A DNA stretch of 64,000 nucleotides from Chryseosolibacter sp964493505 (GCA_964493505.1 CAZBNP010000014.1:1-64000); one strand, 5' to 3'; shown: positions 26,462 through 35,056, numbered from the stretch's first letter. Program-made: numbers and translations. Notes: generated from the letters alone by a model not told the origin.

Positions 26462-28141
26462 TTATACAGCCGCCGGGTCACCGGCGCCGTCGTAGTGGTA
26501 CAAACGGGTATAATATTCGTCGGCCATACGGCCTGAGTCGAAATACGGCAATACCTCCCGCATACTTGTCTTCATGATCTTAAGCCATTCGTCCGGCTGT
26601 TCGTAGTAGAGAGGAATCAGCTCATGTTCGAGGAGATCGAGCAAATTCTGAGCTTCGATCCTGTCACGCTCCTCGGGAGAGAGCGCGTCATCTGCGGTTG
26701 GAATGACGAATGCGTTGTGCTTGTGTTTTGCAAACTCAGGAACCCAGCCATCAGGGATGGAGAGGTTGATCGAGCCGTTCATCGCCGCTGTCATGCCGGA
26801 AGTGCCCGACGCCTCGTGATACAGTTTCGGGTTGTTCAACCACACGTCCGAACCTTTCTTCAGGTGACCGGAAAGCCAAAGCTCATAGCCCGTGACGACG
26901 GTACAGTTGGGGAGCTCCTTTGTTTGCCAGAAAATTTCATTGAAGATATTGATGGCGCCAAAATCCTCGGGGTAGGGTTTCCCGGCCCAGATGATCTGAA
27001 TAGGATATTTCTTATTGGTGGCGAGACCGAGAAAGCGGTTGAAGTCAGAGAGAATAAGGTTTGCACGTTTATAGGCGGCAAAACGACGCGCCCAAACAAT
27101 CGTGAGTACATTTTCATTGAAGAGCTTTCCTGTCTGGTTTGCTACCGTTTTAAACAGCTTTTGCTTCAGTTCCTTCTTCCGTTCAACCAGCGCCCTGTCG
27201 TCTTTGTCTGACAATGCTGTGCCGAGGTCGTGATCAAGCCAGTAGGTTTTGTTCTGGGCATTGGTGATGGCGTCTATCTTGCATATTCCTTTGTGTCCGT
27301 TCCACATGCGTCGTGACACATCGCCGTGTAGTTGAGATACGCCGTTTGCGACCTTTGCCATGCGCAAAGCCGTCAGGGTGTAGTTCAACACACCATTTTC
27401 GGGGGCTACATGTTCTTCCACCTGACGGGTAGTAACGCCGTTGAAGAAGCTCATTTTATCTAGCAATGGCATGCTGTGCTCCTCGTTTCCGGCTTTTTCG
27501 GGGGTGTGGGTGGTGAACACTACCCGTTTTCTCACTTCTTCGATCGCTTTGTATTTATCCAGCAGGTAGAAGCACAGTGGCAGCGCGTGGCCTTCGTTCA
27601 TGTGATAGATCTCCGTTTCGCGCTGTAGGATGTCAAGTAATTTAGCGCCGCCGGCGCCGAGCAGGATCGACTGTGCGATGCGCGTGGTTTCGTTCGGATC
27701 GTATAACCGGTGGCTAATGGTCTGTGCGAGGTAGTCGTTTTCAGGGATGTCGGTAGTGAGCAGAAACAGGGGTGCCGTGTTGAATACTTCCGGCTTCAGC
27801 AAGAACGCCTTGACATGCACTTTCGCTCCATGAATAGTGATGGGAAATACAAGGTTTGTGTCAGTCAGGAACCAGTATTCTTTGTCGCGGAGATTTACCC
27901 GGAGGGTCTGATCCTGATTTCGCTCCTGATCGTAGTAGCCCTTTTTCCACAGGATCCCGATGCCGATGAGGTTTTGCTTTAACTCATAGGCGCTGCGTAA
28001 ATGCGACCCGGCAAGAAACCCAAGACCGCCGCTGTATATCTTCAGCGGTTGGTCAACTGCAAATTCCATTGAGAAGTAGGCGACGGGCTTTGAATATTTT
28101 TTGTCGAATTTATAGGGAAATAGATCTGACAGGCTGTACAT
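26462..28141 (-). CDS. glgP: Alpha-glucan phosphorylase-like protein (short form) with altered PLP site
   Basis: The 559-residue protein resembles the short alpha-glucan phosphorylases (GT35), with YFSMEFAVDQPLKIYSGGLGFLAGSH at the N-terminus, YHMNEGHA and the C-terminal EASGTSGM-AAMNG signature. Family members release glucose-1-phosphate from glucans using pyridoxal phosphate bound to a lysine in GTSGMK. Here that position is Thr451 (codon ACA at 26789-26791), so phosphorylase activity is doubtful and the name is by similarity. It is the first gene of the minus-strand operon, 55 bases before the oxidoreductase. Confidence 0.8.
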   Translation of the reverse strand: MYSLSDLFPYKFDKKYSKPVAYFSMEFAVDQPLKIYSGGLGFLAGSHLRSAYELKQNLIGIGILWKKGYYDQERNQDQTLRVNLRDKEYWFLTDTNLVFPITIHGAKVHVKAFLLKPEVFNTAPLFLLTTDIPENDYLAQTISHRLYDPNETTRIAQSILLGAGGAKLLDILQRETEIYHMNEGHALPLCFYLLDKYKAIEEVRKRVVFTTHTPEKAGNEEHSMPLLDKMSFFNGVTTRQVEEHVAPENGVLNYTLTALRMAKVANGVSQLHGDVSRRMWNGHKGICKIDAITNAQNKTYWLDHDLGTALSDKDDRALVERKKELKQKLFKTVANQTGKLFNENVLTIVWARRFAAYKRANLILSDFNRFLGLATNKKYPIQIIWAGKPYPEDFGAINIFNEIFWQTKELPNCTVVTGYELWLSGHLKKGSDVWLNNPKLYHEASGTSGMTAAMNGSINLSIPDGWVPEFAKHKHNAFVIPTADDALSPEERDRIEAQNLLDLLEHELIPLYYEQPDEWLKIMKTSMREVLPYFDSGRMADEYYTRLYHYDGAGDPAAV

Positions 28142-28259
28142 GGGGTGTATTCAGGAAACGAGTTTTATAATCGCTGCAAACTAACAAACGCATGGCAGAT
28201 CGGAAGGGCAAATGGGTTTAAAAACATACAGATGTGTGGCGCAATCGTTTGGGGTTCTG

Positions 28260-29240
28260 TTATAATGTGTCGATCAGTTTTTCGAGGGAGCTGACTTCCT
28301 TCAATACTCCAGACCGTTCTACTATCCACCCGATGGAACTATCGCGTTGGACTATCGTGATGGGGATGCTCTTTTCGTCTTCGCGGACCGCGAAGCCATT
28401 TCGCTCGAGTGCATTCTTTGTCCAGAAATAAGCGGGACCTTCTCCTGACAGCCGGATGCTGACATTTCGGAATGGTTGGTGGAGGACTTTCCCGGTCTTC
28501 AGGTCGAATCCTTTAAAACGGAAGATGTCGTCGAAGGTGCCATTCAGAACGAGGTCTTCGGGTAGTCCTTCAAGGATATTGCGTTCGTTTCCTGTCAGCC
28601 AGATCCGGTCGGAAGTTTGCAGCGCGAGGTCGAGTTCGTGTGTTGCCAGCAGTATGGCTTTGTTGGTTGTGCGCGACAGTTGCCGCAGCAGGTTCATGAT
28701 CTCTACGCGGTTGTTCAGATCGAGGTGGGCGGTTGGTTCGTCGAGCAGCAGTATAGGGGTGTCTTGTGCCAATGCTCTGGCGATCATAACCATCTGAAGC
28801 TGTCCGTCACTTAGTTCGAACAGTTTTTTCTTTAGCAGCGGTTGAATGCGGACCTGCCCGATTGCTGTTTGTATTAGTTCGCGGTCATGAGCGGAAAGGC
28901 GTATGTTCCATCCGATGTAGGGATAGCGGCCGAATGCGACCACTTCTTCCACGGTGAGGTTGAGGGTTTTGGCGCGATCGGTCAACACGACGGCAATAGA
29001 CTTGTTGGTGTCGGTTGATGTCGGGCGTGCAACGGTGATTGTCCCGGAAAGGGGTTTCTGGAAGCCGGCAATGGTGCGGATGAGCGATGACTTGCCGGCC
29101 CCGTTGGGTCCCATAAGGCAGATCATCTCCGACGCGTGAAGAGCCAGTTTGAGGTTCGACAGCAGCTCGTTCTCGTTTGCTCCGTGTCGGTATCCGACGC
29201 ACAGACGGTCTGTTTTCAGGAAGGTTTCTCGGGCAGGCAT
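28260..29240 (-). CDS. FecE/BtuD-like ABC transporter ATP-binding protein with C-terminal extension
   Basis: The 326-residue ATPase has Walker A GPNGAGKS (44-51), signature LSDGQ, Walker B ILLLDEPTAH and the H-loop ATHE. It is of the iron-siderophore/haem/B12 importer type. After the usual domain (about 230 residues) it carries a further 90 residues with no recognised domain, rich in beta-like segments. It overlaps the permease gene by one base. No substrate-binding protein or TonB receptor is adjacent, so the substrate is unknown. Confidence 0.85.
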   Translation of the reverse strand: MPARETFLKTDRLCVGYRHGANENELLSNLKLALHASEMICLMGPNGAGKSSLIRTIAGFQKPLSGTITVARPTSTDTNKSIAVVLTDRAKTLNLTVEEVVAFGRYPYIGWNIRLSAHDRELIQTAIGQVRIQPLLKKKLFELSDGQLQMVMIARALAQDTPILLLDEPTAHLDLNNRVEIMNLLRQLSRTTNKAILLATHELDLALQTSDRIWLTGNERNILEGLPEDLVLNGTFDDIFRFKGFDLKTGKVLHQPFRNVSIRLSGEGPAYFWTKNALERNGFAVREDEKSIPITIVQRDSSIGWIVERSGVLKEVSSLEKLIDTL

Positions 29241-30259
29241 CAGATTCGCAGTCGTTTGTTTCGTATGATGATCCAGATGACTACCGGCGCGCCAATCAAG
29301 GCGGTCAGCGCGTTTACCGGGAGGACGAAGGCGTATCCGGGAAGATGTGCTATGATATCGCAGAACAGCAGGAGTACGGCTCCGCCAACGAGTACGGCCG
29401 GGAACAGTACCTTGTGATTCTGTGTGTTAATAACGAGTCGTGTCAGGTGAGGAACGGCGAGTCCGACGAAGGCGATGGGGCCGCAGAAGGCGGTGACTCC
29501 TCCGGTGAGTATAGACGCCGATAGCAGGATGAGCATACGCCCACGTGGTAGGTTTATACCCATTGACATGGCGTAGTGATCTCCCAGAAGCCAGGCGTTA
29601 AGGGTCTTTACCTGCGAGTAGGCGATGACCACTCCCACGGCGAGTATCAATGCGAGGATCCTGATTTCAGTCCACGTAAGTCCGGAGAGGCTTCCAAAGG
29701 TCCATATTATGTATATCTGCATTTCTTCAGCTTTGCTGACGTACTGTAAAACGCTCACAATGGAGGAGGTTGTGGCGCCAACCATGAGGCCTACTATCAG
29801 CAGCGACACGTGGTCTTCGAGTTTGCGCGCTACGAGCAGCATTACAGCCAGTACCGCCAGGCAGCCGATGCTGGCCGCTATTGCGAGCAGGAGAGGATGG
29901 GGTTCTGCGAGAAAAGTCAGTCCGACGGAGGGTGTCATCAACACCAATGCTACGGCGAGGCTGGCGCCGGAGCTCAGGCCGAGAACGTCGGGGCCTGCCA
30001 GGGCATTCCTGAACAGGGTTTGCATCTGGAGGCCGGCCACTGCGAGGGCAGCGCCGGAGATGACGCAGGTCAGCGCTTTTGTGAGGCGGAAGTCGAGAAC
30101 TATATCGGCGTGTACCGGGTTTATGGTCTCGCCGGTAAGCAGAATGCTGATTATTTCCCGCCAGGGAATGCTGACGCTTCCCAGGGAGATGTTTATAATG
30201 AACAGGACCAGGAGTGCAAGCAGAAGTAAAGTCCAGCGGATCGTATTGGTTTTCTGCAT
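29240..30259 (-). CDS. FecCD-family ABC transporter permease
   Basis: This 339-residue protein has about nine to ten helices and the FecCD signature GAALAVAGLQMQTLFRNALAGPDVLGLSSGA. The family imports ferric siderophores, haem or cobalamin, normally as a homodimer with a BtuD/FecE ATPase. It is the first gene of its minus-strand pair and is divergent from rplC, whose promoter begins 100 bases away. The ATPase start overlaps its stop by one base. A matching binding protein is absent from the window. Confidence 0.9.
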   Translation of the reverse strand: MQKTNTIRWTLLLLALLVLFIINISLGSVSIPWREIISILLTGETINPVHADIVLDFRLTKALTCVISGAALAVAGLQMQTLFRNALAGPDVLGLSSGASLAVALVLMTPSVGLTFLAEPHPLLLAIAASIGCLAVLAVMLLVARKLEDHVSLLIVGLMVGATTSSIVSVLQYVSKAEEMQIYIIWTFGSLSGLTWTEIRILALILAVGVVIAYSQVKTLNAWLLGDHYAMSMGINLPRGRMLILLSASILTGGVTAFCGPIAFVGLAVPHLTRLVINTQNHKVLFPAVLVGGAVLLLFCDIIAHLPGYAFVLPVNALTALIGAPVVIWIIIRNKRLRI

Positions 30260-30358
30260 GTTACTAAGTTACGGCTGTCACCGGCCGGGGTTTTGCTTTG
30301 CGGCCACGTCGCAAAAATGGCCAGGGTCTCTGATTTCAGGAAATTTTTGAAACCCGAA

Positions 30359-30389
30359 TTTGCTAACTAATCTTTCATTCCTATCTTTG
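30359..30389 (+). promoter_or_regulatory. Promoter of the rplC ribosomal superoperon
   Basis: TTTG (30359-30362), a 19-base spacer and TATCTTTG (30382-30389) match the Bacteroidota consensus perfectly. The following CAGTCCTTTT is identical to the sequence behind the -7 box at 1535. About 60 bases of leader precede rplC. Confidence 0.8.
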
Positions 30390-30450
30390 CAGTCCTTTTT
30401 GCGCTACGACGGTGCAGAATCCTGAAAAACAAGCATAAATAGGTAAGACA

Positions 30451-31083
30451 ATGCCTGGCATTATAGGAAGAAAAGTTGGAATGACGAGCGTATTCGGCCC
30501 TGATGGCGCCAATATCGCGTGTACGGTTATCGAAGCGGGTCCGTGCGTAGTCACCCAGATAAAGAACCCGGAAACCGATGGATACCGGTCGATCCAGCTT
30601 TCGTTTGGAGAGCGGAAAGAGAAAAACACACCCAAAGCCCTGCTTGGCCACTTTAAAAAAGCCAACACCACTCCAAAGAAGAAGGTTGTTGAGTTCCGCG
30701 ATTTTCGTGCGGAATTTGACGGCGTCGCTGAATTGGGTCGGGAGATCAAGGTCGGCGATGTGTTCGCGGAAGGCGATTTCCTGGATGCAGTAGGTGTTTC
30801 CAAAGGGCGCGGATTCCAGGGTGTTGTAAAACGCCACGGCTTCAGCGGGGTAGGAGGTCAGACACACGGCCAACACAACCGCCTCAGGGCTCCCGGTTCA
30901 ATGGGTAATGCTTCTTTTGCGTCCCGCGTAGTGAAAGGTAAGCGTCTGGCTGGCCGGATGGGGCATGCGAATGTGAAAGTGACAAACCTTCAGGTAGTCA
31001 AAATCCTCCCGGAACAAAATATTATCGTAGTGTCCGGTTCAGTTCCCGGTCCGAAAAATTCAACTGTAATTCTTCAGAAATAA
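30451..31083 (+). CDS. rplC: 50S ribosomal protein L3
   Basis: L3 (210 residues) is a primary 23S rRNA binder whose central loop approaches the peptidyl-transferase centre. The start MPGIIGRKVGMTSVF and the loop GFSGVGGQTHGQHNRLRAPGS are typical. It is the first gene of the S10-type cluster here because rpsJ has been separated from it. Its stop overlaps the rplD start by one base (TAATG). Confidence 0.98.
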   Translation: MPGIIGRKVGMTSVFGPDGANIACTVIEAGPCVVTQIKNPETDGYRSIQLSFGERKEKNTPKALLGHFKKANTTPKKKVVEFRDFRAEFDGVAELGREIKVGDVFAEGDFLDAVGVSKGRGFQGVVKRHGFSGVGGQTHGQHNRLRAPGSMGNASFASRVVKGKRLAGRMGHANVKVTNLQVVKILPEQNIIVVSGSVPGPKNSTVILQK

Positions 31084-31715
31084 TGGAAGTAGCAGTACTA
31101 AAATCGAGCGGTGAGAAGACCACCAAGACAGTGACGCTCTCCGATGAAATTTTCGGAATCGAGCCAAACGATCATGCGATTTACCTCGATGTAAAGAGCA
31201 TTTTAGCAAATAAGCGACAAGGCACACACAAGGCCAAGCAACGCAACGAGATCTCCGGTTCGAGCAAAAAGCTGAAGAAGCAGAAGGGTACAGGCGGTGC
31301 ACGTGCGGGTAACATTAAGAACCCTCAGTTCAAAGGTGGTGGCCGGGTTTTTGGTCCGGTGCCCCGTGACTATTCATTCAAGCTCAACAAGAAAGTAAAA
31401 GATCTTGCGCGCAGGTCGGCGTTGTCATACAAGGCGAAGGATAATTCCATCTCAATACTGGAGGACTTTTCGTTTGACAACATCAAGACCAAGCAATACA
31501 TAACGCTTCTCAACGCGCTTTCGCTTTCGGACAAGAAGACCCTGCTGATACTTCCCGATGTCAACAAGAATGTAGTCCTCTCAGGAAGGAATATCCAGAA
31601 CACCAAAGTGACGACTGCCGACCGGATCAATACATACGATCTGATGCACGCCGACAACGTTATTCTGGTGGAGAGTGCGATTAACAAAGTAGAAACCTTA
31701 TTAATTAAAGAATAA
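31083..31715 (+). CDS. rplD: 50S ribosomal protein L4
   Basis: L4 (210 residues) binds domain I of 23S rRNA and lines the exit tunnel with its loop KQKGTGGARAGNIKNPQFKGGGRVFGP. In E. coli it represses the S10 operon by attenuation and translational block; whether it does so here, where rpsJ is elsewhere, cannot be seen. It overlaps rplC and rplW by one base each, indicating translational coupling. Confidence 0.98.
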   Translation: MEVAVLKSSGEKTTKTVTLSDEIFGIEPNDHAIYLDVKSILANKRQGTHKAKQRNEISGSSKKLKKQKGTGGARAGNIKNPQFKGGGRVFGPVPRDYSFKLNKKVKDLARRSALSYKAKDNSISILEDFSFDNIKTKQYITLLNALSLSDKKTLLILPDVNKNVVLSGRNIQNTKVTTADRINTYDLMHADNVILVESAINKVETLLIKE

Positions 31716-32002
31716 TGAGTGTCCTTAAGAAGCCATTAGTTACCGAGAAGGTTTCTGCCCTGAACGAGAAAGGCAAGTATGGTTTTATCGTTGATGCTAC
31801 TGCTAACAAAGTAGAGATCAAGAAGGCAGTAGAAAAACAGTATAGTGTGAACGTAGAGAAGGTCAACACCATGAAGGTTATGGGTAAATTCAAGACCCGC
31901 TATACGAAAGCCGGTGTGCTGGCTGGTCGGAGGCCGAACTACAAGAAGGCCATCGTTACACTGACCGAAGGTGAAGTAATTGATTTTTATAGCAACGTAT
32001 AA
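31715..32002 (+). CDS. rplW: 50S ribosomal protein L23
   Basis: L23 (95 residues) sits at the tunnel exit and is the docking site for trigger factor and SRP. The sequence shows KPLVTEKVSALNEKGKYGFIVDATANKVEIKKAVE and the basic GRRPNYKKAIVTL strand. Its length is normal. It overlaps the rplD stop and is followed by rplB after 21 bases. Confidence 0.97.
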   Translation: MSVLKKPLVTEKVSALNEKGKYGFIVDATANKVEIKKAVEKQYSVNVEKVNTMKVMGKFKTRYTKAGVLAGRRPNYKKAIVTLTEGEVIDFYSNV

Positions 32003-32023
32003 TACAAGTTTAATATCTGAACA

Positions 32024-32848
32024 ATGGCGTTGAAGAAGTTAAGGCCGGTAACCCCTGGAAGCAGACACAGGCTTGCGCCGTCATTCGATGACATTACGGC
32101 CTCCAGGCCTGAAAAGTCATTAGTGGTGACAGTAAAAAAGTCGGGCGGAAGGAACGGCAGCGGAAAACAGACGATGCGTTATATCGGAGGTGGTCATAAG
32201 CAGAAGCTTAGGATCGTCGACTTTAAACGTGACAAGTTCGGTGTTCCTGCGGTAGTAAAGTCTATTGAATATGACCCGACTCGTTCGGCTCGTATAGCGC
32301 TGTTGTACTATGTTGATGGCGCGAAGGCGTATATCATCGCTCCTCAGGGATTGCAGGTGGGCCAGCAAGTAGTGTCGGGTTCGGATGTAGCGCCGGAAGT
32401 AGGTAATGCGCTTCCGCTGGCGAAGATTCCGCTCGGTACTATTGTTCATAATGTAGAAATGAAGCCCGGCAAAGGTGGAGCGATTGCCCGCAGTGCGGGA
32501 TCCTTCGTGCAGTTGCTGGCGCGCGAAAGTGGTTTTGCAACGTTGAAGATGCCCTCAGGCGAAATGCGCAACGTACTTGATGTATGTATGGCAACTGTGG
32601 GCGCAGCATCCAACCCTGACCACATGAATGAGAGTGCTGGTAAGGCTGGTCGCAACCGCTGGAAGGGTATTCGTCCGAGGACACGCGCTGTTGCGATGAA
32701 CCCGGTTGATCACCCGATGGGGGGTGGTGAAGGTCGTGCTTCCGGTGGACACCCGAGATCAAGAACGGGCGTCTATTCGAAAGGTAAGAAGACCCGTCGC
32801 CCGAAGAAGTATTCAGATCGTCTAATAATAGCTAAGAGGAAAAAATAA
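32024..32848 (+). CDS. rplB: 50S ribosomal protein L2
   Basis: L2 (274 residues) is needed for subunit joining and peptidyl transfer. The C-terminal stretch MNPVDHPMGGGEGRASGGHPRS contains the conserved histidine implicated in activity. Composition and length are normal for the family. Its stop overlaps the start of rpsS by one base. Confidence 0.98.
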   Translation: MALKKLRPVTPGSRHRLAPSFDDITASRPEKSLVVTVKKSGGRNGSGKQTMRYIGGGHKQKLRIVDFKRDKFGVPAVVKSIEYDPTRSARIALLYYVDGAKAYIIAPQGLQVGQQVVSGSDVAPEVGNALPLAKIPLGTIVHNVEMKPGKGGAIARSAGSFVQLLARESGFATLKMPSGEMRNVLDVCMATVGAASNPDHMNESAGKAGRNRWKGIRPRTRAVAMNPVDHPMGGGEGRASGGHPRSRTGVYSKGKKTRRPKKYSDRLIIAKRKK

Positions 32849-33126
32849 TGGGACGTTCGATTAAGAAAGGACCGTACGCTGACTTCCGCCTCCTTAAAAA
32901 AGTTGAGGTAGCGGAAAAATCCGGAAAGAAATCGGTGATCAAAACCTGGTCGAGGAGATCGACGGTGACACCTGAGATGATCAGTCATACGTTTGCCGTA
33001 CACAATGGCAATAAGTTTATCCCTGTGTATGTCACTGAGAACATGGTTGGGCACAAGCTCGGTGAGTTTGCTCCGACACGCACTTTCCGCGGTCACTCCG
33101 GTAACAAGAAAGATAACGCCAGGTAA
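32848..33126 (+). CDS. rpsS: 30S ribosomal protein S19
   Basis: S19 (92 residues) binds 16S rRNA in the 30S head together with S13. It begins MGRSIKKGPYADFRLLKKV and contains TFAVHNGNKFIPVYVTENMVGHKLGEFAPTRTF, the conserved core. It starts on the last base of the rplB stop, and rplV follows two bases later. Confidence 0.98.
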   Translation: MGRSIKKGPYADFRLLKKVEVAEKSGKKSVIKTWSRRSTVTPEMISHTFAVHNGNKFIPVYVTENMVGHKLGEFAPTRTFRGHSGNKKDNAR

Positions 33127-33128
33127 TC

Positions 33129-33596
33129 ATGGAAGATACAGCGAAGAAGACTAAGCGGTCTGTCTTAAAAAGAGAGAAACGCGATGCGAGGAAAGAGGCT
33201 GCGAAGACCGGCCCCGTAATTGCAAAACTGACTAATATTCCTTCTTCACCGCGCAAAATGCGTCTGGTGGCAGACCTGATCAGAGGTGAGCGTGTGAACA
33301 GGGCGCTTAATATATTGAAGCATGAGCCAAAAGTAGGATCAGCCAGTCTTGAGAAACTTTTGCTTTCGGCAATCTCCAACTGGGGGATCAAGAACAGCGA
33401 TCAGAAACTTGAAGATGCGGATCTGTTCGTGAAGGAAATTTGGGTTGATGGTGGTCGTGTGCTGAAAAGGCTCAGACCTGCGCCGCAGGGACGCGCACAC
33501 CGCATTCGGAAGCGCTCTAACCATGTTACGCTTGTGCTCGACAGCCTGCAGAATGCGAATGTCACTGTTACGGAAGAAAAAGAAACTAAGGAATAA
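33129..33596 (+). CDS. rplV: 50S ribosomal protein L22
   Basis: L22 (155 residues) has an extended beta hairpin that lines the exit tunnel. The core SSPRKMRLVADLIRGERVNRALNIL and APQGRAHRIRKRSNHVTLVL is clear. An extra basic N-terminus of about 30 residues (TAKKTKRSVLKREKRDARKE) makes it longer than the 110-residue E. coli form. ATG at 33129 follows rpsS directly. Confidence 0.96.
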   Translation: MEDTAKKTKRSVLKREKRDARKEAAKTGPVIAKLTNIPSSPRKMRLVADLIRGERVNRALNILKHEPKVGSASLEKLLLSAISNWGIKNSDQKLEDADLFVKEIWVDGGRVLKRLRPAPQGRAHRIRKRSNHVTLVLDSLQNANVTVTEEKETKE

Positions 33597-33601
33597 AATA
33601 G

Positions 33602-34390
33602 ATGGGACAAAAAATCAATCCTGTTGGATTCAGATTAGGCGTCGTTCGCGGTTGGGATTCCAGCTGGTTCGGAGGCAATACTTTTTCGGATAAACTGGTG
33701 GAAGACCATAAGATCCGTGAGTATGTTCAGGCACGTATCCCGAAAGGCGGTATTGCGAAAGTGGTAATCGAAAGAACGTTGAAGCGTATCACGCTGACCA
33801 TCCACACTGCTCGTCCCGGCGTTGTGATTGGAAAAGGAGGTACAGAAGTAGACAAGATCAAGGAGGAGTTGAAGAAGATCACCGGTAAGGATGTTCAGAT
33901 CAATATCTTCGAGATCAAGCGTCCCGAATTGGATTCAAAACTGGTTGGTGAATCTATCGCGCAGCAGATTGAAGCGCGTATTTCCTACAAGCGTGCGATG
34001 AAGCAGGCTATCGCCTCAGCGATGCGCGTAGGAGCGGAAGGTATTAAGATCAAAGTCTCCGGTCGCCTTGCAGGTGCTGAGATGGCCCGGACGGAACAAT
34101 ATAAAGAAGGTCGTATCCCTCTGCATACGTTGCGCGCGGATATCGATTACGCAATCTCGGAAGCGCAGACTGTATACGGAAAGATCGGTATCAAAGTATG
34201 GATCTTCAAAGGGGAGATATACGGCAAGCGTGATTTGTCACCGAACGTTGGCATCGTGAGCAATGCTGCTCAGGGTCATCAGGGAGGTCCGAGAGATCGC
34301 GGTGGTGATCGCGGTGGCCGCAGAAGAGACGGTGGCGGCGGCGGCGGAGCCAGACGCGGTGGCGGCGGTGGTGGCCGTAGAAGTGCTTAG
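33602..34390 (+). CDS. rpsC: 30S ribosomal protein S3 with glycine/arginine-rich tail
   Basis: S3 (262 residues) shows the KH domain with VVIGKGGTEVDKIKEEL and the C-terminal domain ending VWIFKGEIYG. It forms part of the mRNA entry site and helicase. A tail of about 45 residues follows, almost only Gly, Arg and Asp (GGDRGGRRRDGGGGGGARRG), resembling RGG-type RNA-binding sequence. The E. coli protein has 233 residues without such a tail. It is a disordered basic extension and no frameshift is visible. Confidence 0.97.
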   Translation: MGQKINPVGFRLGVVRGWDSSWFGGNTFSDKLVEDHKIREYVQARIPKGGIAKVVIERTLKRITLTIHTARPGVVIGKGGTEVDKIKEELKKITGKDVQINIFEIKRPELDSKLVGESIAQQIEARISYKRAMKQAIASAMRVGAEGIKIKVSGRLAGAEMARTEQYKEGRIPLHTLRADIDYAISEAQTVYGKIGIKVWIFKGEIYGKRDLSPNVGIVSNAAQGHQGGPRDRGGDRGGRRRDGGGGGGARRGGGGGGRRSA

Positions 34391-34425
34391 TTAATAAGAA
34401 GGGAAACGAATAAAGTCAGGTAACG

Positions 34426-34860
34426 ATGTTACAGCCTAAAAGAACGAAATTCAGGAAGATGCAAAAAGGCCGCGTGAAAGGATTGGCTACGCGCGGACAT
34501 TCTATAGCATTCGGATCTTTTGCTTTGAAAGCTTTGGAAGGTGGATGGATCACGGCCCGCCAGTTGGAAGCTGCTCGTATCGCGGTAACACGTGCTATGA
34601 AGCGCGAAGGCCAGGTATGGATCCGTGTATTCCCTGATAAACCGATTACCCGTAAGCCTGCGGAAGTCAGGATGGGTAAGGGTAAAGGTGCGCCCGAATA
34701 CTGGGTGGCGGCTGTGAAACCAGGTACGATTCTCTTCGAAGCAGGCGGTGTAAACCTGGCGACTGCTAAGGAAGCCCTGGCACTCGCAGACGGCAAACTG
34801 CCGATCAAGACGAAATTTTCTGTAAGAAGAGACTACGTAGAGACAACTACCAAGGCATGA
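34426..34860 (+). CDS. rplP: 50S ribosomal protein L16
   Basis: L16 (144 residues) organises the A-site region of 23S rRNA. The start MLQPKRTKFRKMQKGR and the segments RQLEAARIAVTRAMKREGQVWIRVFPDKP and RMGKGKGAPEYWVA are characteristic. Its stop overlaps the rpmC start by four bases (ATGA), indicating coupled translation. Confidence 0.98.
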   Translation: MLQPKRTKFRKMQKGRVKGLATRGHSIAFGSFALKALEGGWITARQLEAARIAVTRAMKREGQVWIRVFPDKPITRKPAEVRMGKGKGAPEYWVAAVKPGTILFEAGGVNLATAKEALALADGKLPIKTKFSVRRDYVETTTKA

Positions 34861-35051
34861 AAAATTCAGATATCAGAAACCTGAGCATTGAAGAATTGAA
34901 CGAGAAGATCGCCACTGAAAGGGAGGCGCTGCGCAAGATTCAGTTTGCTCACAAGGTTTCGTCCATTGAGAATCCGATGCGGATCAAAGAAAATCGCCGC
35001 ATAATTGCGCGACTGGTCACGGAATTGAGAGCTAAAGAACTTCAAAAATAA
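34857..35051 (+). CDS. rpmC: 50S ribosomal protein L29
   Basis: L29 (64 residues) is a two-helix protein near the tunnel exit. The signature ENPMRIKENRRIIARLVTEL is present near the C-terminus. It overlaps rplP by four bases and precedes rpsQ by five, as in the standard L16-L29-S17 order. Confidence 0.97.
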   Translation: MKNSDIRNLSIEELNEKIATEREALRKIQFAHKVSSIENPMRIKENRRIIARLVTELRAKELQK

Positions 35052-35056
35052 TTCCT

